Shown one piece after another: positions 11,547 through 23,464 of a stretch of 64,000 nt of DNA; positions within the stretch are counted from its first letter, which is position 1; each line of letters starts with the position of its first letter. A program made the translations under genes and the position numbers. The notes under the pieces are model-generated. The model saw only the letters and a list, made by a program, of their open reading frames with translations, did no database searches and had not been told where the DNA came from. The stretch spans positions 8,274,001 through 8,338,000 of the forward strand of contig JADLSH010000395.1 in NCBI GenBank assembly GCA_016169945.1, given 5' to 3'. The stretch is from Trachythela sp. YZ-2020. Its lineage: Eukaryota > Cnidaria > Anthozoa > Malacalcyonacea > Clavulariidae.

Positions 11547-11657
11547 AATATTGTTAGAACAATGTTGTTAACGATTGTTACTTGAACAACGTTGTTCAGC
11601 CTTGATAACAACATTGTTTAGGCATTGTTCAACGAACAACGCTGAACAACCTGATCA
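11547..11657. repeat. Array of AACAA/TTGTT dyads, right copy
   Basis: Words such as AACAATGTTGTTAACG, GAACAACGTTGTTC and AACAACATTGTT follow the right TIR directly. They mirror the array on the left of the THAP element. Confidence 0.6.
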
Positions 11658-12043
11658 ATGTGAGTGTAGGTGAGGGGCTAGGGGGATTAACCGATGCATG
11701 GGGAGAGATGACTAGCCTGCCTAGTATGTCAGTGAATTTATACCATGCACATTTGGGAATTTTCCAAGACGTGTTCTGGAGACTCGGCCAAAGTCTTTGT
11801 TCTATATTTTTGTTCATGTTAAAGCAAACTCGTGCACGCTGTGTAAAAAAATGTACGAAACAATCTGGGGACTTGTACAAGAAGTTTTACATTGAGGACT
11901 TGTCGTTAAGTCCCCATATAGTCAATTAAACGAGTTTTTAACACATTGTACCCTACAAATAATACATCTCAACTCGCTAATAATAATTTTCCGTTAATAA
12001 TTCGCTCTTTTCTAGGTCCTCCAGACGAAAACTTGGCATAAAT
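11658..12043. other. No feature seen
   Basis: Overlapping open frames occur on both strands (about 83-89 codons), but neither contains a recognisable motif. They look like chance openings. Confidence 0.35.
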
Positions 12044-12353
12044 GTAAATCCTCAGGACGACAGTCACACACAGGCAAGTGCTTTTAAAGTGCCGCTGAGG
12101 TGAGGGGGCAAAGGTGGGGGCTCAAACTAAAATATTCATGTAGCTACATATTGCATAAGAATATGAACTACCGATGGGAATCTGGGATGCATCGATTTCG
12201 TGAGCAGTGAACGGCGGCATCTAGTCCAAATCATGTTACGTTCAATTACTGTAACACCGCGTAGATGGCGAAAATTAATCCGATCCACGAGGGAGACTGT
12301 AAATCTTCAGGACAACAGCCACACAGGGGCAAGTGCTTTTAAAGTGCCCCTGT
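12044..12353. repeat. Direct repeat pair, ~55 bp
   Basis: TGTAAATCCTCAGGACGACA at about 12044 recurs as TGTAAATCTTCAGGACAACA at about 12299. Both are followed by an AGGnGCAAGTG...TTTTAAAGTGC block. The copies are about 255 bp apart in the same orientation. Confidence 0.7.
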
Positions 12354-12360
12354 ACAAACT

Positions 12361-12377
12361 AATACATACACACTAAT

Positions 12378-12414
<37 letters not shown>

Positions 12415-12436
12415 TACATACATACATACATACATC
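12361..12436. repeat. Microsatellite (AC)n then (ATAC)n
   Basis: An ACAC run of about 25 bases passes directly into a run of about seven CATA units. Confidence 0.95.
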
Positions 12437-13840
12437 ATAGTGTAAACTTTCCGGGGGGTGTTTGGGAAGATTCTCTATTAATACCGTATCTGTTAAACTT
12501 TGGGGTTGAAACTTTTTTAAGCACTTTCAAGTTATCTTATAGCTCAATTCGGTTGTATTCATGCAGTGTTTAATTAAATTTACGAACAACATTTGGGTTG
12601 TGGTATTAAACCTCTACATCATAACAATCGTTTTATATATAATATTGGGTGCGTTCAAGTCCACTGATCTAATAATATCACGGAACGAAAATACGAAATT
12701 TCGCAATATTTACTGCACAACGGTGGCAGCTGGAAGTGGGAATGTGATGGAAATACGATCAAATTTATAAATAAACGTTTTCGTTTTGGCCTTTGGGAAT
12801 ACTAGTGCGTTTTGTCATTTATATATTCAATAGACAATACTGAATGGGTCGAATATTTATTTTTATAAATTCCGAAGCGTATAAAGTTTCGCCTCAAACA
12901 TGTCACATATTTTGGACTTGGTAGTTGGTGCTGGTTATATATAAAAAAATTCAAATACAAGATTCAAGACTCGATGAGATCCCTTTGGCCTTACTGTAAA
13001 TATCGAATATGTTAGTTATAGTATACAGCATTGGATTTTACCAGCGATCTAAGGTAAGTCGACTTGCGTACAATTTATACACAATTAATATGGCTACTGT
13101 ATTGTTTCTGGCGAATTTTATAGATAGTAGAAGTTGCTATACTCTGTCCGTAGAGTGTAATTTGTAGAGTCACTAGAGTAGTAGAATGTAGTAATGAACT
13201 TCTTAATTTTGAAATTTGACATTTGTTACGCAATATTAATAGAACATCTTTGTTGACGGGGCAGTTGTTTACAAATGCGAATGGCATTTTGGTGAGGATG
13301 CGTCTGTATATATAACTATGATGTATGATGCATTCTATATATGTTTTTGCCAATATATTATAGTAAGCAGCTAAAATTGTCTTTTGTTTACGGTTGCAAT
13401 ATTTGATTAGTTTTATTCAACTAATTACAAATATGTCAACTCAACTTCGATTATTTCAAATTTTATTTATTATTTCATTGTGTATATAAGAGAGTACGGT
13501 TGTACCAAAATAAAGGCTAAGCAAAACTAGAAAGTAAATCACTCATCGCGAATCTAGAATTACGAATGATGAAATATTACAAGCTTTTCATTGACAAGTG
13601 TACTTGTTGAAAAACTGGCATGCTAGCTTTTCAAAAGCTTGTCACATTTCATCAATTTTCAAGGGCAAATAAAAATAGTAAAGGTAAAAATAATTGCCAA
13701 ATAAAAATTGCTCGTGTAAATACGTAATATGCAAATATCAACACAACATGGATGCACAACAGAGGATGCACAACAATTACGTACGCACTATAAACCATGT
13801 AACATAGCATTTGTCTTAAAACTTTGCACTATCCTTGGAT
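12437..13840. other. No gene seen
   Basis: AT-rich, stop-dense sequence. The short frames at 12561-12770 (+) and 13075-13353 (-) show no family motifs. Confidence 0.4.
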
Positions 13841-13857
13841 CACTAGTTAGAGAAATA

Positions 13858-14985
13858 CAATATACTAAGTAAATATCAGTTTGGCTTTAGGAAAGGTCAC
13901 TCAACTGAGCAAGCTATTTTAGAAATAACTGAAAACTTGAAAACTTCTATCGAAGGTAATCTTATTACATGTGGGGTGTTTATTGACTTTTCTAAGGTGT
14001 TAACGGGTGATACGGTTAACCACAAAATACTGTTAGCTGGAATATGTGGTCAATCACTTGAATGGTTTGACAGCTATCTAAGAAATAGACTTCAATTTGT
14101 ACAAGTTAATAACGAGAAATCTAATCTTCTGAGGTGCATCAACCCTGGGACCGTTATTGTTTTTAATTTATATTAATGATATAGTTAAATGTTCAGCAAT
14201 ACAGAGATGCCAAATATGCAAACAGAGATGCCAAAGAACTTGAAGTAGTGATAAATTGTGAGCTACAAAATTATTTGATTATTGTGCCTTAAATAAATTA
14301 TCAGTCAATAAGAACAAGACCAATTTTATGGTGATAACTTCAATTAAGAAAAAAACACTTTAATATTAACATTCATACTGTTGAACGAAAAAACTGTATT
14401 AAGTATCTTGGTATTTATCTTGATGAACATCTTAATTGGAAAAGTCAAATTGCTCATGTTAACAGTAAAATAGCCAAAAACACTGGTATTTTTTATAAAT
14501 TACATAATTTACTCAATATAAAAATGTTAAAACAACTATATTATAACCTTATTTATCCTTATCTAACCTATGGTGTTATGAGCTGGGGTATTACGTATAC
14601 AACAAATTTAACCAAGATTCGTACTAAACAAAATAAATGTATACGTAGTATTTTCTTTGCAAATCATATGGAGTCAGCAGACATTTACTATAAACTCCTT
14701 GGAATTCTCAATTTTGACTGTATTGTGAAATTTAAAATCGTTTCATTTGCAAAAAAATTGTCAAACGATTCCTCAAAATTCCCATATCTATTTCATAATT
14801 ATCTTATACCAATATCCGATGTTCACAACTACAATACTAGATTGTCTGCTAGCAACAATTTCTATCGGCTAAACTCAAAAACTAATTATGGTCAATTCAC
14901 TATTCAATTTACAATATCAAAACTATGGACTTCTGTCCAAACTCATTTAAAACAATTAGGCTATAAAGCCTTTCAAACTCAGTAA
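13858..14985 (+). pseudogene. CR1/L2-type LINE reverse transcriptase, 3' half, internally deleted
   Basis: The RT fingers/palm segment is readable: QFGFRKGHSTEQAILEITEN, then VFIDFSKVLTGDTVNHKIL (a slightly altered FDFSKAFDTVNH block), then WFDSYLRNRLQFVQVNN. Just before the GVPQGS and YADD blocks the reading breaks (about 14150-14330), so the catalytic YxDD is missing. The thumb region resumes as YLGIYLDEHLNWKSQI and then an uninterrupted 153-codon frame (14524-14985) to the stop. There is no clear 3' tail. The copy is dead and 5'-truncated. Confidence 0.88.
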
Positions 14986-15134
14986 TTTGCTAATTTGAAC
15001 TATAATTTCAGTATGGATTCGTTTACTTTTTCATGATTTTCTACCTTCCTATATTATTCTATACAATACATGACATGCAGTAGCGAACTCGAAAGTTACT
15101 CGCTACTTTGGCTACTGCGCACATAATTTTAAAT

Positions 15135-17329
15135 TTATGAACTCAAACAATGTAACTTTATGTTTTTCATATGTAAATAACTAACAACAATGTGCGAAAA
15201 TAAATCTTCTTCATATGGAATGCCTTTCCGATGTCTCCTGCTAGTGCAATCTTGTGTACTCTGAATCTCATTAGAATATCTGCTATTTTTTTCAGTTAAT
15301 GGAGGTCCGGTATACAAGCACTGATTAAACGATGAACCACTGCTCTCCTTTGAAGATGCATCGTAGACCACTCTAACCTTTGTAGTTTCCCGATCTTTGC
15401 GCACTACAGGGTGATGTGGTAGGTAATGCTTGGAACATGCTCTACAATACCTTTCTCCAATTGTTCCTTGATAACTGAATCATATTCCCTCAGGATTTCG
15501 GGTTCCTTTCTAAGTCGTATCAACAATGACTTTAATCTCTTCTCACTGGTTTCATAGTTATCATGTAGTATAAGGTGCGACTCTCTCCAGGACAAACTAA
15601 CTTCATACTTCTGTCCATCAAAGGAAATTCGTTGATTGAAAGTGTCATAGATACAGTTGGTTTAATTCCAAGTGATTCTAACTCCCAGAATTGGAGCAGT
15701 GTTTTGTCTAATATCTCAATGCTACCCTTGTCAGGGTTAATGGAAGCTTGACATTTCAAAACATGTGTCATAGTAACATTGGTAAATGAATTGGATTGGG
15801 TTGGTATATCTTTCACTGGACCCGACAAGACCCATCCCAACTTCGTATGAACAGCAGCTGCACCCGATTCTCCTCTAACTACTCCCCGTGACTAAGTTCC
15901 AATACTGGTCTGCTCCCACTAGCACGTCAATTGGGGCATCTCCCTCACAATCATCAGCCAACTGTAAATTTGATAGATGAGGGTAACTCTTCACTGCATG
16001 CTTCAAGTATTGACCTTGCACTGGGGCACTGATTAATGGTACACTGATAGCTGATAATTTTATGTCATTATCTCCGTACCCACTAATACAATAGTCCACT
16101 ATGTCACATACCTTAGCAGTTCCACTGCTTGATCCAAATGGCTTGATTGTTAAGGATTCCGAATGTGACGTTAGCAAATTCATTTCATTTCTAACTCTCT
16201 CTGTGATGTAAGATTGTCGACTCCCTCCATCTAGGATGATTCTTGCCATTCTTTTACAATGTGGTATACCTGGTCGATAAATTGTTGTTTTAGCTGTCTG
16301 GAGAAGAACTGTGTTGCTTGTGTTGACACACATTGTCGTTGATCCTTCAGGTACCCTTTTGTTTTCATTTCTTGTGTCTCTCTCTTTGGCATTTTCTGTT
16401 CTATTTTGTTTCATGCTGTCTGGAGTTTGTGATTCAACATTCTTCATCCAGGTGTTTCTCTGGCTTGACAAATAAGGGTCTCTTTCTGCTTACTAACATT
16501 GGTTACTATGCAGTTAATCGATAAATGTGGTTGAGCACAGTAAATACAAACTGGGTCTTTGTTTCCTCCAACAACAAATAATGCTGACGTTGTTGTGGGA
16601 TATCTATTTGTAAAATATTTTCCACGATTTACCTTTTTGTGTTCTTCCTGAGGGTTCCTAGTTGCAGCTACTTATTTCACATCGTTCTCTGTTTGCTAAT
16701 TCTTCATTAAGTTGTTGTAAAACAGACTTAAAGTTCCATGAACTTTCAGGTACTTTACCGCAAATATCTAATCTAATATCCTTTGGAATTTTGTTTAATA
16801 ACAAGGGTAAAAATAGTTCTCCATAATGTCTGGTTTGCACCCCAGGGACTCTAGTGCCCTCATATGGGCCTCAATGTCATCGCTCAATTGTCTAACAGCC
16901 TTGAGATCTTTCCCATTCAAAACTGCCGGTAAATTTATCAACAAATCCATATGAGTACTAATAATTTTCTGGGAATCTCCATATCTTTCTTTTAATAGTT
17001 TAACTGCGCCAGGGTAATTTGCTCCTGTCAGGGGAAACCCCTTAATGGCAGATGCCGCTAACGCAGGCAACAATGCCCTCAAATAGGAAAACTTGTCAAT
17101 TTCATTCAAGTCCTCGTTCGAGTCGATGATGGACTCAAAAGGACTGCCATTCAGTAAAATTTCCATCAAAAGTGGACAGTTGTAACTTAGGAAGTCTAGC
17201 TCTTACCTTGCTACTGACTGAAATACCCGACATGTTGTGAATTTCCGCTCCTAAGGGCAGTGAACTCTCATGTTGAGTTGGATTTTCTACATTTCCGCCT
17301 TCGTTTCCCCACAGGCAGCCCAAGCTCAC
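15135..17329 (-). pseudogene. BEL/Pao LTR retrotransposon gag-protease-RT relic
   Basis: Read from right to left on the minus strand. A gag part (about 17230-16795) has LPKLQLSTFDGNFTEWQSF and FSYLRALLPALAASAIKGFP, the pattern of the DUF1759 gag family. A protease region (16471-15532) carries the DGGSRQSYIT active-site motif and VLVGADQYWNLV (DUF1758-like). The start of RT follows (15595-15135), with [20 protein letters not shown]. The RT then ends and the catalytic core, RNase H and integrase are absent. At least five frame changes are present. It lies directly downstream of the minus-strand LTR at 17332-17877. Confidence 0.9.
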
Positions 17330-17331
17330 AT

Positions 17332-17877
17332 TGTTGCTATATATATATTTTTTATTAAGAATTTTTTATTATTGCTGTTTGTATGTTATGGTATATTATG
17401 TGTATGTGTTATGTTATGTTATGTGCCAGAAATGGTGTGATGGAGTTAAATATATATTTATTATTGATGGTTAGGGTACTTTATATTAGCAAATTATAGT
17501 AGACTTAATAGTCGAATATATATTGTCAAAAAATTGCTAAAATATTGTGTCAAATGAAGAAATAAAGTTACTTCATACAAGTTGCAATCGACTTTTAGGT
17601 GTTGACTTGGTGTGATTTTAAATCCATTTTGAGGGGAAAGTCACTCATAGTAAGTATAGTGAGTATAAGGGGAAGGCAGGTCAATACAGCTCCAATGAAC
17701 TTGCATCGGCTTCACAAATCCTTCTCGCGTCGCATAATAATGCATCGAATCGCAAATAAAACAACAGATCCATAAAGCCCATTACATTTCCCATCACATT
17801 CATCGTCTTCAGCAAACACAAGAGATTTTTTGTCGGTGAAAATCCATAATTTGTTCGATTTTCTGACAATCTCAATG
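17332..17877 (-). mobile_element. 5' LTR of the BEL relic
   Basis: On the minus strand this ends in GCAACA next to the leader/gag side and begins near 17873 in GAGATTGTCAG. It is about 540 bp and near-identical, in opposite orientation, to 18011-18549. Its outermost bases at the 17.88-kb side differ from the other copy, so that end is eroded. Confidence 0.8.
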
Positions 17878-18010
17878 TTATTGTAATCAATAATGTTATT
17901 GGTTCATTACATTTTTGTCGCGTGAACGCTTTCAAATCAACCAATAACAATAGAGAGTGTAATTCGAACTCGTGAGCTCTCAACTGAATATCCCCGGGTA
18001 TCAACAGCCA

Positions 18011-18549
18011 TGTTGCCTGAGATTGTCAGAAAATCGAACAAATTATGGATTTTCACCAACAAAAAATCTCTTGTGTTTGCTGAAGACGATGAATGTGATG
18101 GGAAATGTAATGGGCTTTATGGATCTGCTGTTTTTTTTTGCGATTCGATGCATTATTATGCGACGCGAGAAGGATTTGTGAAGCCGTTGCGAGTTCGTTG
18201 GAGCTGTATTGTCCTGCCTTCCCCTTATACTTACTATACTTACTATGAGTGACTTTCCCCTCAAAGTGGATTTAAAATCACGCCAAGTCAACACCGAAAA
18301 GTCGATTGCAACTTGTAGTAGAAGTAAGTAACTTTATTTCTTCATTTGACACAATTTTTTTAGCAATTTTTTGACAATATATATTCGACTATTAAGTCTA
18401 CTATAATTTGCTAATATAAAGTACCCTAACCATCAATAATAAATATATATTTAATTCCATCATACCATTTCTGGCACATAACATAACAGACATAACATAC
18501 AAACAGCAATAATAAAAAATTATCAATAAAAAAAATTAATATAGCAACA
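18011..18549 (+). mobile_element. Second LTR copy, head-to-head with the first
   Basis: Starts TGTTGCCTGAGATTG and ends ATATAGCAACA, giving the TGTTGC..GCAACA termini expected of an LTR. The next 26 bp (ATGTGAGCTTGGGCTGCCTG and on) match the leader next to the other LTR, so this copy also includes the primer-binding/leader start. The two LTRs are separated by about 130 bp and point at each other from their 5' ends. The frames inside either copy are inverted duplicates of each other, not genes. Confidence 0.8.
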
Positions 18550-18575
18550 ATGTGAGCTTGGGCTGCCTGTGGTTT

Positions 18576-19272
18576 CCTGTATATATTTTCGCTTCATCGA
18601 GAGGTATTAAAGTCAAATTTATTGCGATGTTGCTTCGATCTTGTCGTCTTTAACCCCGTTTAAAATAAACTTATCTAGTTTGTTTATCACGTTTGTCTTT
18701 CGCTCTAGCGTAGACTTGTAATGCTTCAATTTCTGCTGGTGCTCAGGTTTTCGCTTCATATATCGTCAATAACTCTTTTGTTTTGTTTATTATTCGTCGT
18801 ACATGTGTTTTGTGGGCTGTTCTTGATCTCTTATCTCTCTCCAAGTTTTCTGTCATTGTAATACTCGAAAAATTTCACCAAATTATCAATTATTTGATTC
18901 CGGTTGCCAGTACAAACGCTGGACTTCTCGCTGTGAATTTTGCAGTTTATGTTATAAGTTTCGTCTTTCTAATCCGGCTCTCGAAGTTCTTTCTAAATTC
19001 GCTCTGGCTGGAAAGTTGTTTGTAGATAACTTTAATTAATATAACGATAAAGTATAAACACAATTTACATAACTTACACACTTGTATATCCTGCGTACAA
19101 TGTGCCTCGTGTTCTGTCCCATAATGCCTTGCGAGTTTGTTAATTAATAATGTCCACAAATATTCTACACAGCTTTTTGTTTTGTCACCGCAAATTGCAT
19201 TTAAAAGCACCTCCCCAAATGCCCGCTTTTCTTACTCTTTTCATCCTTTGTATGCTAGTCCAAATATGACAA
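18576..19272. other. No confident gene
   Basis: A 46-codon minus-strand frame (about 18758-18620, beginning MKRKPEHQQKLKHYKSTLER) has a basic helical look but no recognised family. The rest is AT-rich with no motif. Confidence 0.3.
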
Positions 19273-19460
19273 AATATCAAGTTTGATTGTTATACATCAA
19301 GTCGTTCATGTTCTATATCAAGTGCTGTGTTTAAACAATCAAGTCGTTCGTGTTATACATCAAGTTATGTTGCATATTTTTATATCAAGTTCGTTGTGTT
19401 TTACATGAAGTATTTGCCATGTAATAATTCAAGTTTGGTGTGTGTTTTATATCAAGAAGG
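19273..19460. repeat. Imperfect tandem repeat around ATATCAAGT
   Basis: Roughly eight ATATCAAGT/ACATCAAGT words are spaced about 25 bp apart with decaying spacers of the type CGTTCGTGTTATAC. Confidence 0.7.
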
Positions 19461-20551
19461 GAGAGGATATATTTTGATCAGTTCATGACACCAGGGGGGT
19501 TATAATGCTGGCTCTACCACCGGGGGTGGGTAAAGTCGTGTACATATTTGTCACAGGGGGGGGGAGCTCACCGGGTAAAAAAACCTATACAGTCAACATG
19601 GAAATCGATAGTTTTCACATTTTTACGTCGTCCCATTGCTTTAAATTCCGTCCAATCATGTTTTATTGGGAAGAGCTAGTTATTGCGAAGGTTTCGGATG
19701 CAAATTGTACAGTTTGTGCTGAAGTATCGCCCGGTAAAAGTTTTGTGAAATGGTCACCTCACTCACTTGCTCGGTTCGAGTCAATTTGGCCTCGTGGATG
19801 GTTTCTTTGGTATACAAATCTATTATTCGCTCGATTCATGCGGTGATATAAAGACAGTATATTTAGAGGACATAGGATTTCAAGCTTTACATAATATATG
19901 CAGATATGGTGCTGGTAACATACAGTTAGTCCATTTATATGCATGTATACAGTATAACTAGTGTGAAACTTTAGGACAAAGAACCATATTTATCAAAAGG
20001 ATTTTTCTATTATTTGTTGTTCAATCTCCCCACTCCTGTCAGTCCTGTGAGCCCTAAGCACAAGATTAATCCATTGATGATCAGAGGTATTCTCTTGATT
20101 AGTAACATGGTCGACATACAGGCTAGAGTTACACTACACCGGATTACTTTCTATGCTGGATTACTTTTCATACCAGACGGCAAGAAACAACTTTGTTTAC
20201 ACTATGCTGCTCCACTCTGTATCAAGCTCCTCCCCTTTACGTTTCCAAGGAAACAAGTAACAATTGGGCGCCAAACGTGGATTTTGTACCGAATCGTAGC
20301 CCTGTTTGGGGGCAAGAGTTTGTGCCAAGGGAATGCCAGAATTGTCATTGGCAAGGGTATTGCCATACTCTATTTCCCCTGTCAAAATTCCTTCCTAAAA
20401 GACATATTTGGACAATTTTCTCTGGGTTTAACTTGCAAATACTACTTTTACTATCTCTAATTCACTTGAACATCCTCATTGGCTAATACTGGATACCTCT
20501 ATCAGTTCTGTCTTTCTTAAAGTTTTCTGCCTTTAGATATACCAATCTTAC

Positions 20552-20700
20552 CAGGAATGGATCCAGGAATGGGTGTGCTAAGCGGACTCTTGTCATGAAG
20601 CAGGGTGTGACCGGTGACTGAGGCAGGGTGAATCGTCACTGAGGACCCCCCACAGGGTCAAGTGGTCATCTTATCAGAAAATGTATGAAAAATTAGATTG
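20552..20700. mobile_element. Partial copy of the hAT-type family seen at 39001-39767
   Basis: CCAGGAATGGATCCAGG, then CTTGTCATGAAGCAGGGTGT and GACTGAGGCAGGGT...TCACTGAGGACCC, recur in inverted orientation and in order within 39190-39767. Only one end is present here. Confidence 0.6.
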
Positions 20701-20812
20701 CCTAAATGGTAAAAAAGGCACCCACCTTAATTGACCTAATATTCTACTTTAATTAAGTCTTCCAACAGACATGATAAAATATTACAAGGACTGGTGCAGT
20801 TTGCGATTGGGG

Positions 20813-21126
20813 TATTCCATTTAAAATCCGTACCCCCCTGTCGAGGACAGGGGTTTTTCTATACCCCTGAAGAATTCCTGACTTTCAACAGCCCCCGCTG
20901 AAGAATTTGGTATTTACAAACCTACTCCTGAAGAATTCCTGTCCTACAGTTATTATCCCTGAAGAAATTGACTGCTACCCCCTGAAGAATGCAATTTTTT
21001 TACTCAATCCCTGAAGAATTCCAAGCCTAAATAGTCGCAACCCTGAAGAATTCCAAGGCAAAATAGCTCCTTACCTCTGAAGAATTCCAGGGTCCTCGAT
21101 AGGGGGGTAAGGTATTAAATGGAATA
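20813..21126. mobile_element. 314-bp MITE containing a ~31-bp repeat array
   Basis: The ends TATTCCATTTAAAATCC (left) and GGTATTAAATGGAATA (right) are inverted copies, and the match continues through TACCCCCCTGTCGAGGAC against GTCCTCGATAGGGGGGTA. Between them CTGAAGAATTCC or a close variant occurs eight times, at about 20867, 20898, 20928, 20959, 20991, 21011, 21042 and 21076. The period is near 31 bp and the spacers vary. Confidence 0.85.
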
Positions 21127-21449
21127 GCTCATTGCCTGTTATGACTCGTCTTTATATCACCTCCTCCTTTTGGAAAGGCTTATTCCGAGAGAGTTATAAG
21201 TTAAAGAAACCAACCACGAGGCCAAATTGACTCGAACCGAGCAAGTGAGTGAAGTGACCATGCACAAACTGTACAATTTGCATGCGAAACCTTTGCAATA
21301 ACAAGCTCTTCGCAATAAAACATGATTGGACGGAATTTAAAGCAATTTAAACCAGGTTGACCATATAGGTTTTTTTACCCGGTGAGCTTCCCCCCGTGAC
21401 AAATATGTACACAACTTTACCCAACCCCGGTGGTAGAGCCAGCAATACC

Positions 21450-22221
21450 AACCCAGCAATTTAATTTGTTTTTGCCATTTATGTAGGGTTATGGAGATAT
21501 TAGGTGTCATGAGAGGCAAAATGTCAGTGCTATAAAATGTACCCAAACCAAAAATTCTCACTCAAAAAAATTATCTATTTACAAATGCAAGCTCATTTAA
21601 ACTAAATTAGGTCAATTATATATCACTCTTGTCTGATTCGAAAAATCAGAAAGTTTTCTAGAAATATTTTTGAGATGTTGCCAATTTTGTGATTGCCCTA
21701 GAATTCAATGAAGAATTTGCCATATTGCTTGCCAGTTGAGGGGGTGGAAATGTTGCAACAGTCTGCCAGTTAATAAGTTAATGCACACAGATTACCCAGA
21801 GAAAGGAAAAAGGCGGCAGAAAGGAAAAACTGTTATAAACAATTCCATGGAAATGTTACGTGAACACAACCGTCTTTTGCACTTCGATGTAGGATTGAGA
21901 AAATTGAGGGATTCTTCCAATGGAGAAAAAAAACAAGAAAAATCAAAATTGAAGAAATTGAGCTTAAGATGAAAGCAACGTTGTCAAAGTTAAAAACGAT
22001 TCAAGAATCTTTAAGGAAAGCGATGGAAAACATGGCACGCGAGAAGAGCGTAAGAAATGTGGAAATATCAAATCAAATGGAATTATCAGAGATAGAGCAT
22101 ATTGAGGTTCTGAAACTAGCTGCGATATTGGTTATGAAATGCCTGATATCAAGGAGAATAACGCAACAAATGGTGGCCTGCAATATAGCGCCGAAAATCA
22201 CTATCTCTTCCAAGAGATTCA
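21450..22221. other. No confident gene
   Basis: Lysine-rich plus-strand frames at 21736-21972 and 21969-22331 read KKQEKSKLKKLSLR and MKATLSKLKTIQESLRKAME. These look like coiled-coil, but no start context, introns or family are evident, and the second runs into a hairpin MITE. Confidence 0.3.
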
Positions 22222-22398
22222 AGGCCGATTTCCATTCAGTGCAAAATGCTGCACGATCAACTGATTTTTGCAATTGTTTTCTTTTGAATTATGAGCCCTC
22301 GACTGGAACGGATCCGGTCGAGGGCTCATAATTCAAAGGAAAATGAGCGCAAAAGGTTGACTGCGCTACATTTTGCACTTAATGGAAATCAGCCTTAA
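22222..22398. mobile_element. Hairpin MITE (foldback, ~175 bp)
   Basis: GGCCGATTTCCATTCAGTGC (left) pairs with GCACTTAATGGAAATCAGCC (right), and the two halves fold around GAACGGATCC through ATTATGAGCCCTCGAC / GTCGAGGGCTCATAAT. The same GATTTCCATTCAGTG end occurs at about 55065. Confidence 0.8.
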
Positions 22399-22685
22399 GT
22401 CTGGGAGACATTGTCGTTGAGATCATGACAGTAATTTAACAAATAAGAATTCACTATTTGTTAGCGACAACAGTAAAACAAGTATAGGTAATCACACAGG
22501 AAGGAGTGCAATTAATTATAAAAACTACGAGTGATATTTGAAAAATGTGGCAAAATTGCACAAGCCGTCATTATTTATTTATTACATGCATGACAAAATT
22601 ATAGCTTTGTTTGCACTTCGCACCTTTCTGTAGTAAAAACTTTTGAAAATCTTTATCCAAGTATTCTGGTCGATATTTTTCCACT

Positions 22686-23460
22686 TCAACTACATCTTCT
22701 AAATCAGAAACTCAAATCTGTATTTATTTATTTAAAGCATAGCAAACCAGAACACATCGTAATTTTTTAAATATAGCGTGTTTAAAATGTAAACAAACGG
22801 ACATTGCCGGTTTGTTTACATCACCTTTAAAGATTTGAAACTATTTTACAAAATACAGATTGTGCACTAAGATGTACACATTACAACTATTAGAGATCTA
22901 TAAAATATTAAGAACAACCTTAATATTTTGAACCAACTTGAACAACCATCTTTTGAACCAACTCACAGTGCTTTTTTTAATGTTAAAGGAAGTCAGCCTT
23001 CTTCATTCTTGGTATTGTTTACAAAGCGCACCGCCATTTTGGTTTGTCAAATCATTAATTGCACTCCCCAGGAGTGCAATTCAATGGTTTTCATTTAATA
23101 TCAATGAAGGGGTTCGAAAGAAGGGAATTAATTAAATTATATACAAATATTGTTATGACCTTCTGCGCATGTGGGCTGGGGGGGGGGGTAAACAATGCCC
23201 ACATTTTGCGTTGTTTCACTAAAATTCAACATCTTCTAAATCAGAAACTCGAATCTGTATTTATTTAAAGCATAGCGAAGCAGAACACATAATTTTTTAA
23301 ATATAGCGTTTTAAAATGTAAACAAATGGACATTGCCGGTTTGTTTACATCAGGACTTCACATCACCTTTAAAGATTTAAAAATATTTTACAAAATACAG
23401 ATTGTGCACTAAGACGTACACATTACAACTATTGTACACATCTATAAAATGTTAAGAACC
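22686..23460. repeat. Direct duplication of ~230 bp
   Basis: 22686-22918 and 23226-23460 are near-identical. Shared words include CATCTTCTAAATCAGAAACT, GGACATTGCCGGTTTGTTTA and ACAAAATACAGATTGTGCAC. Each copy contains a small hairpin (TGTAAACAAA...TTTGTTTACA). The intervening 310 bp includes GAGTGCAATTnAAT words that also flank the pair (about 22503 and 23533). Confidence 0.85.
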
Positions 23461-23464
23461 ATGA

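Larger units (their letters stand above)
19507..21443. mobile_element. Long-TIR foldback element, 1.94 kb
   Basis: Left arm 19507-19812 starts GCTGGCTCTACCACCGG. Its inverted match at 21207-21443 ends CCGGTGGTAGAGCCAGC, with further matches such as GTGACAAATATGTACAC, TAAAACATGATTGGACGGAA and AATTGACTCGAACCGAGCAA. The left arm has about 70 bp absent from the right. The interior carries no convincing gene; it contains a partial hAT-family piece and a complete small MITE. The superfamily is not assigned. Confidence 0.8.

Noticed and set aside
11629..11929. Overlapping open frames on opposite strands as a gene
   Set aside because: No motif, no splice or start context, and equal plausibility on both strands suggests chance.
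17681..18294. Several 69-107 codon frames on both strands with the same peptides
   Set aside because: They are mirror images of each other because the two LTR copies are inverted; they are LTR sequence, not genes.
20813..21126. CRISPR array
   Set aside because: Repeats are short and imperfect, spacers unequal, ends are inverted repeats, no cas genes, and the context is eukaryotic.
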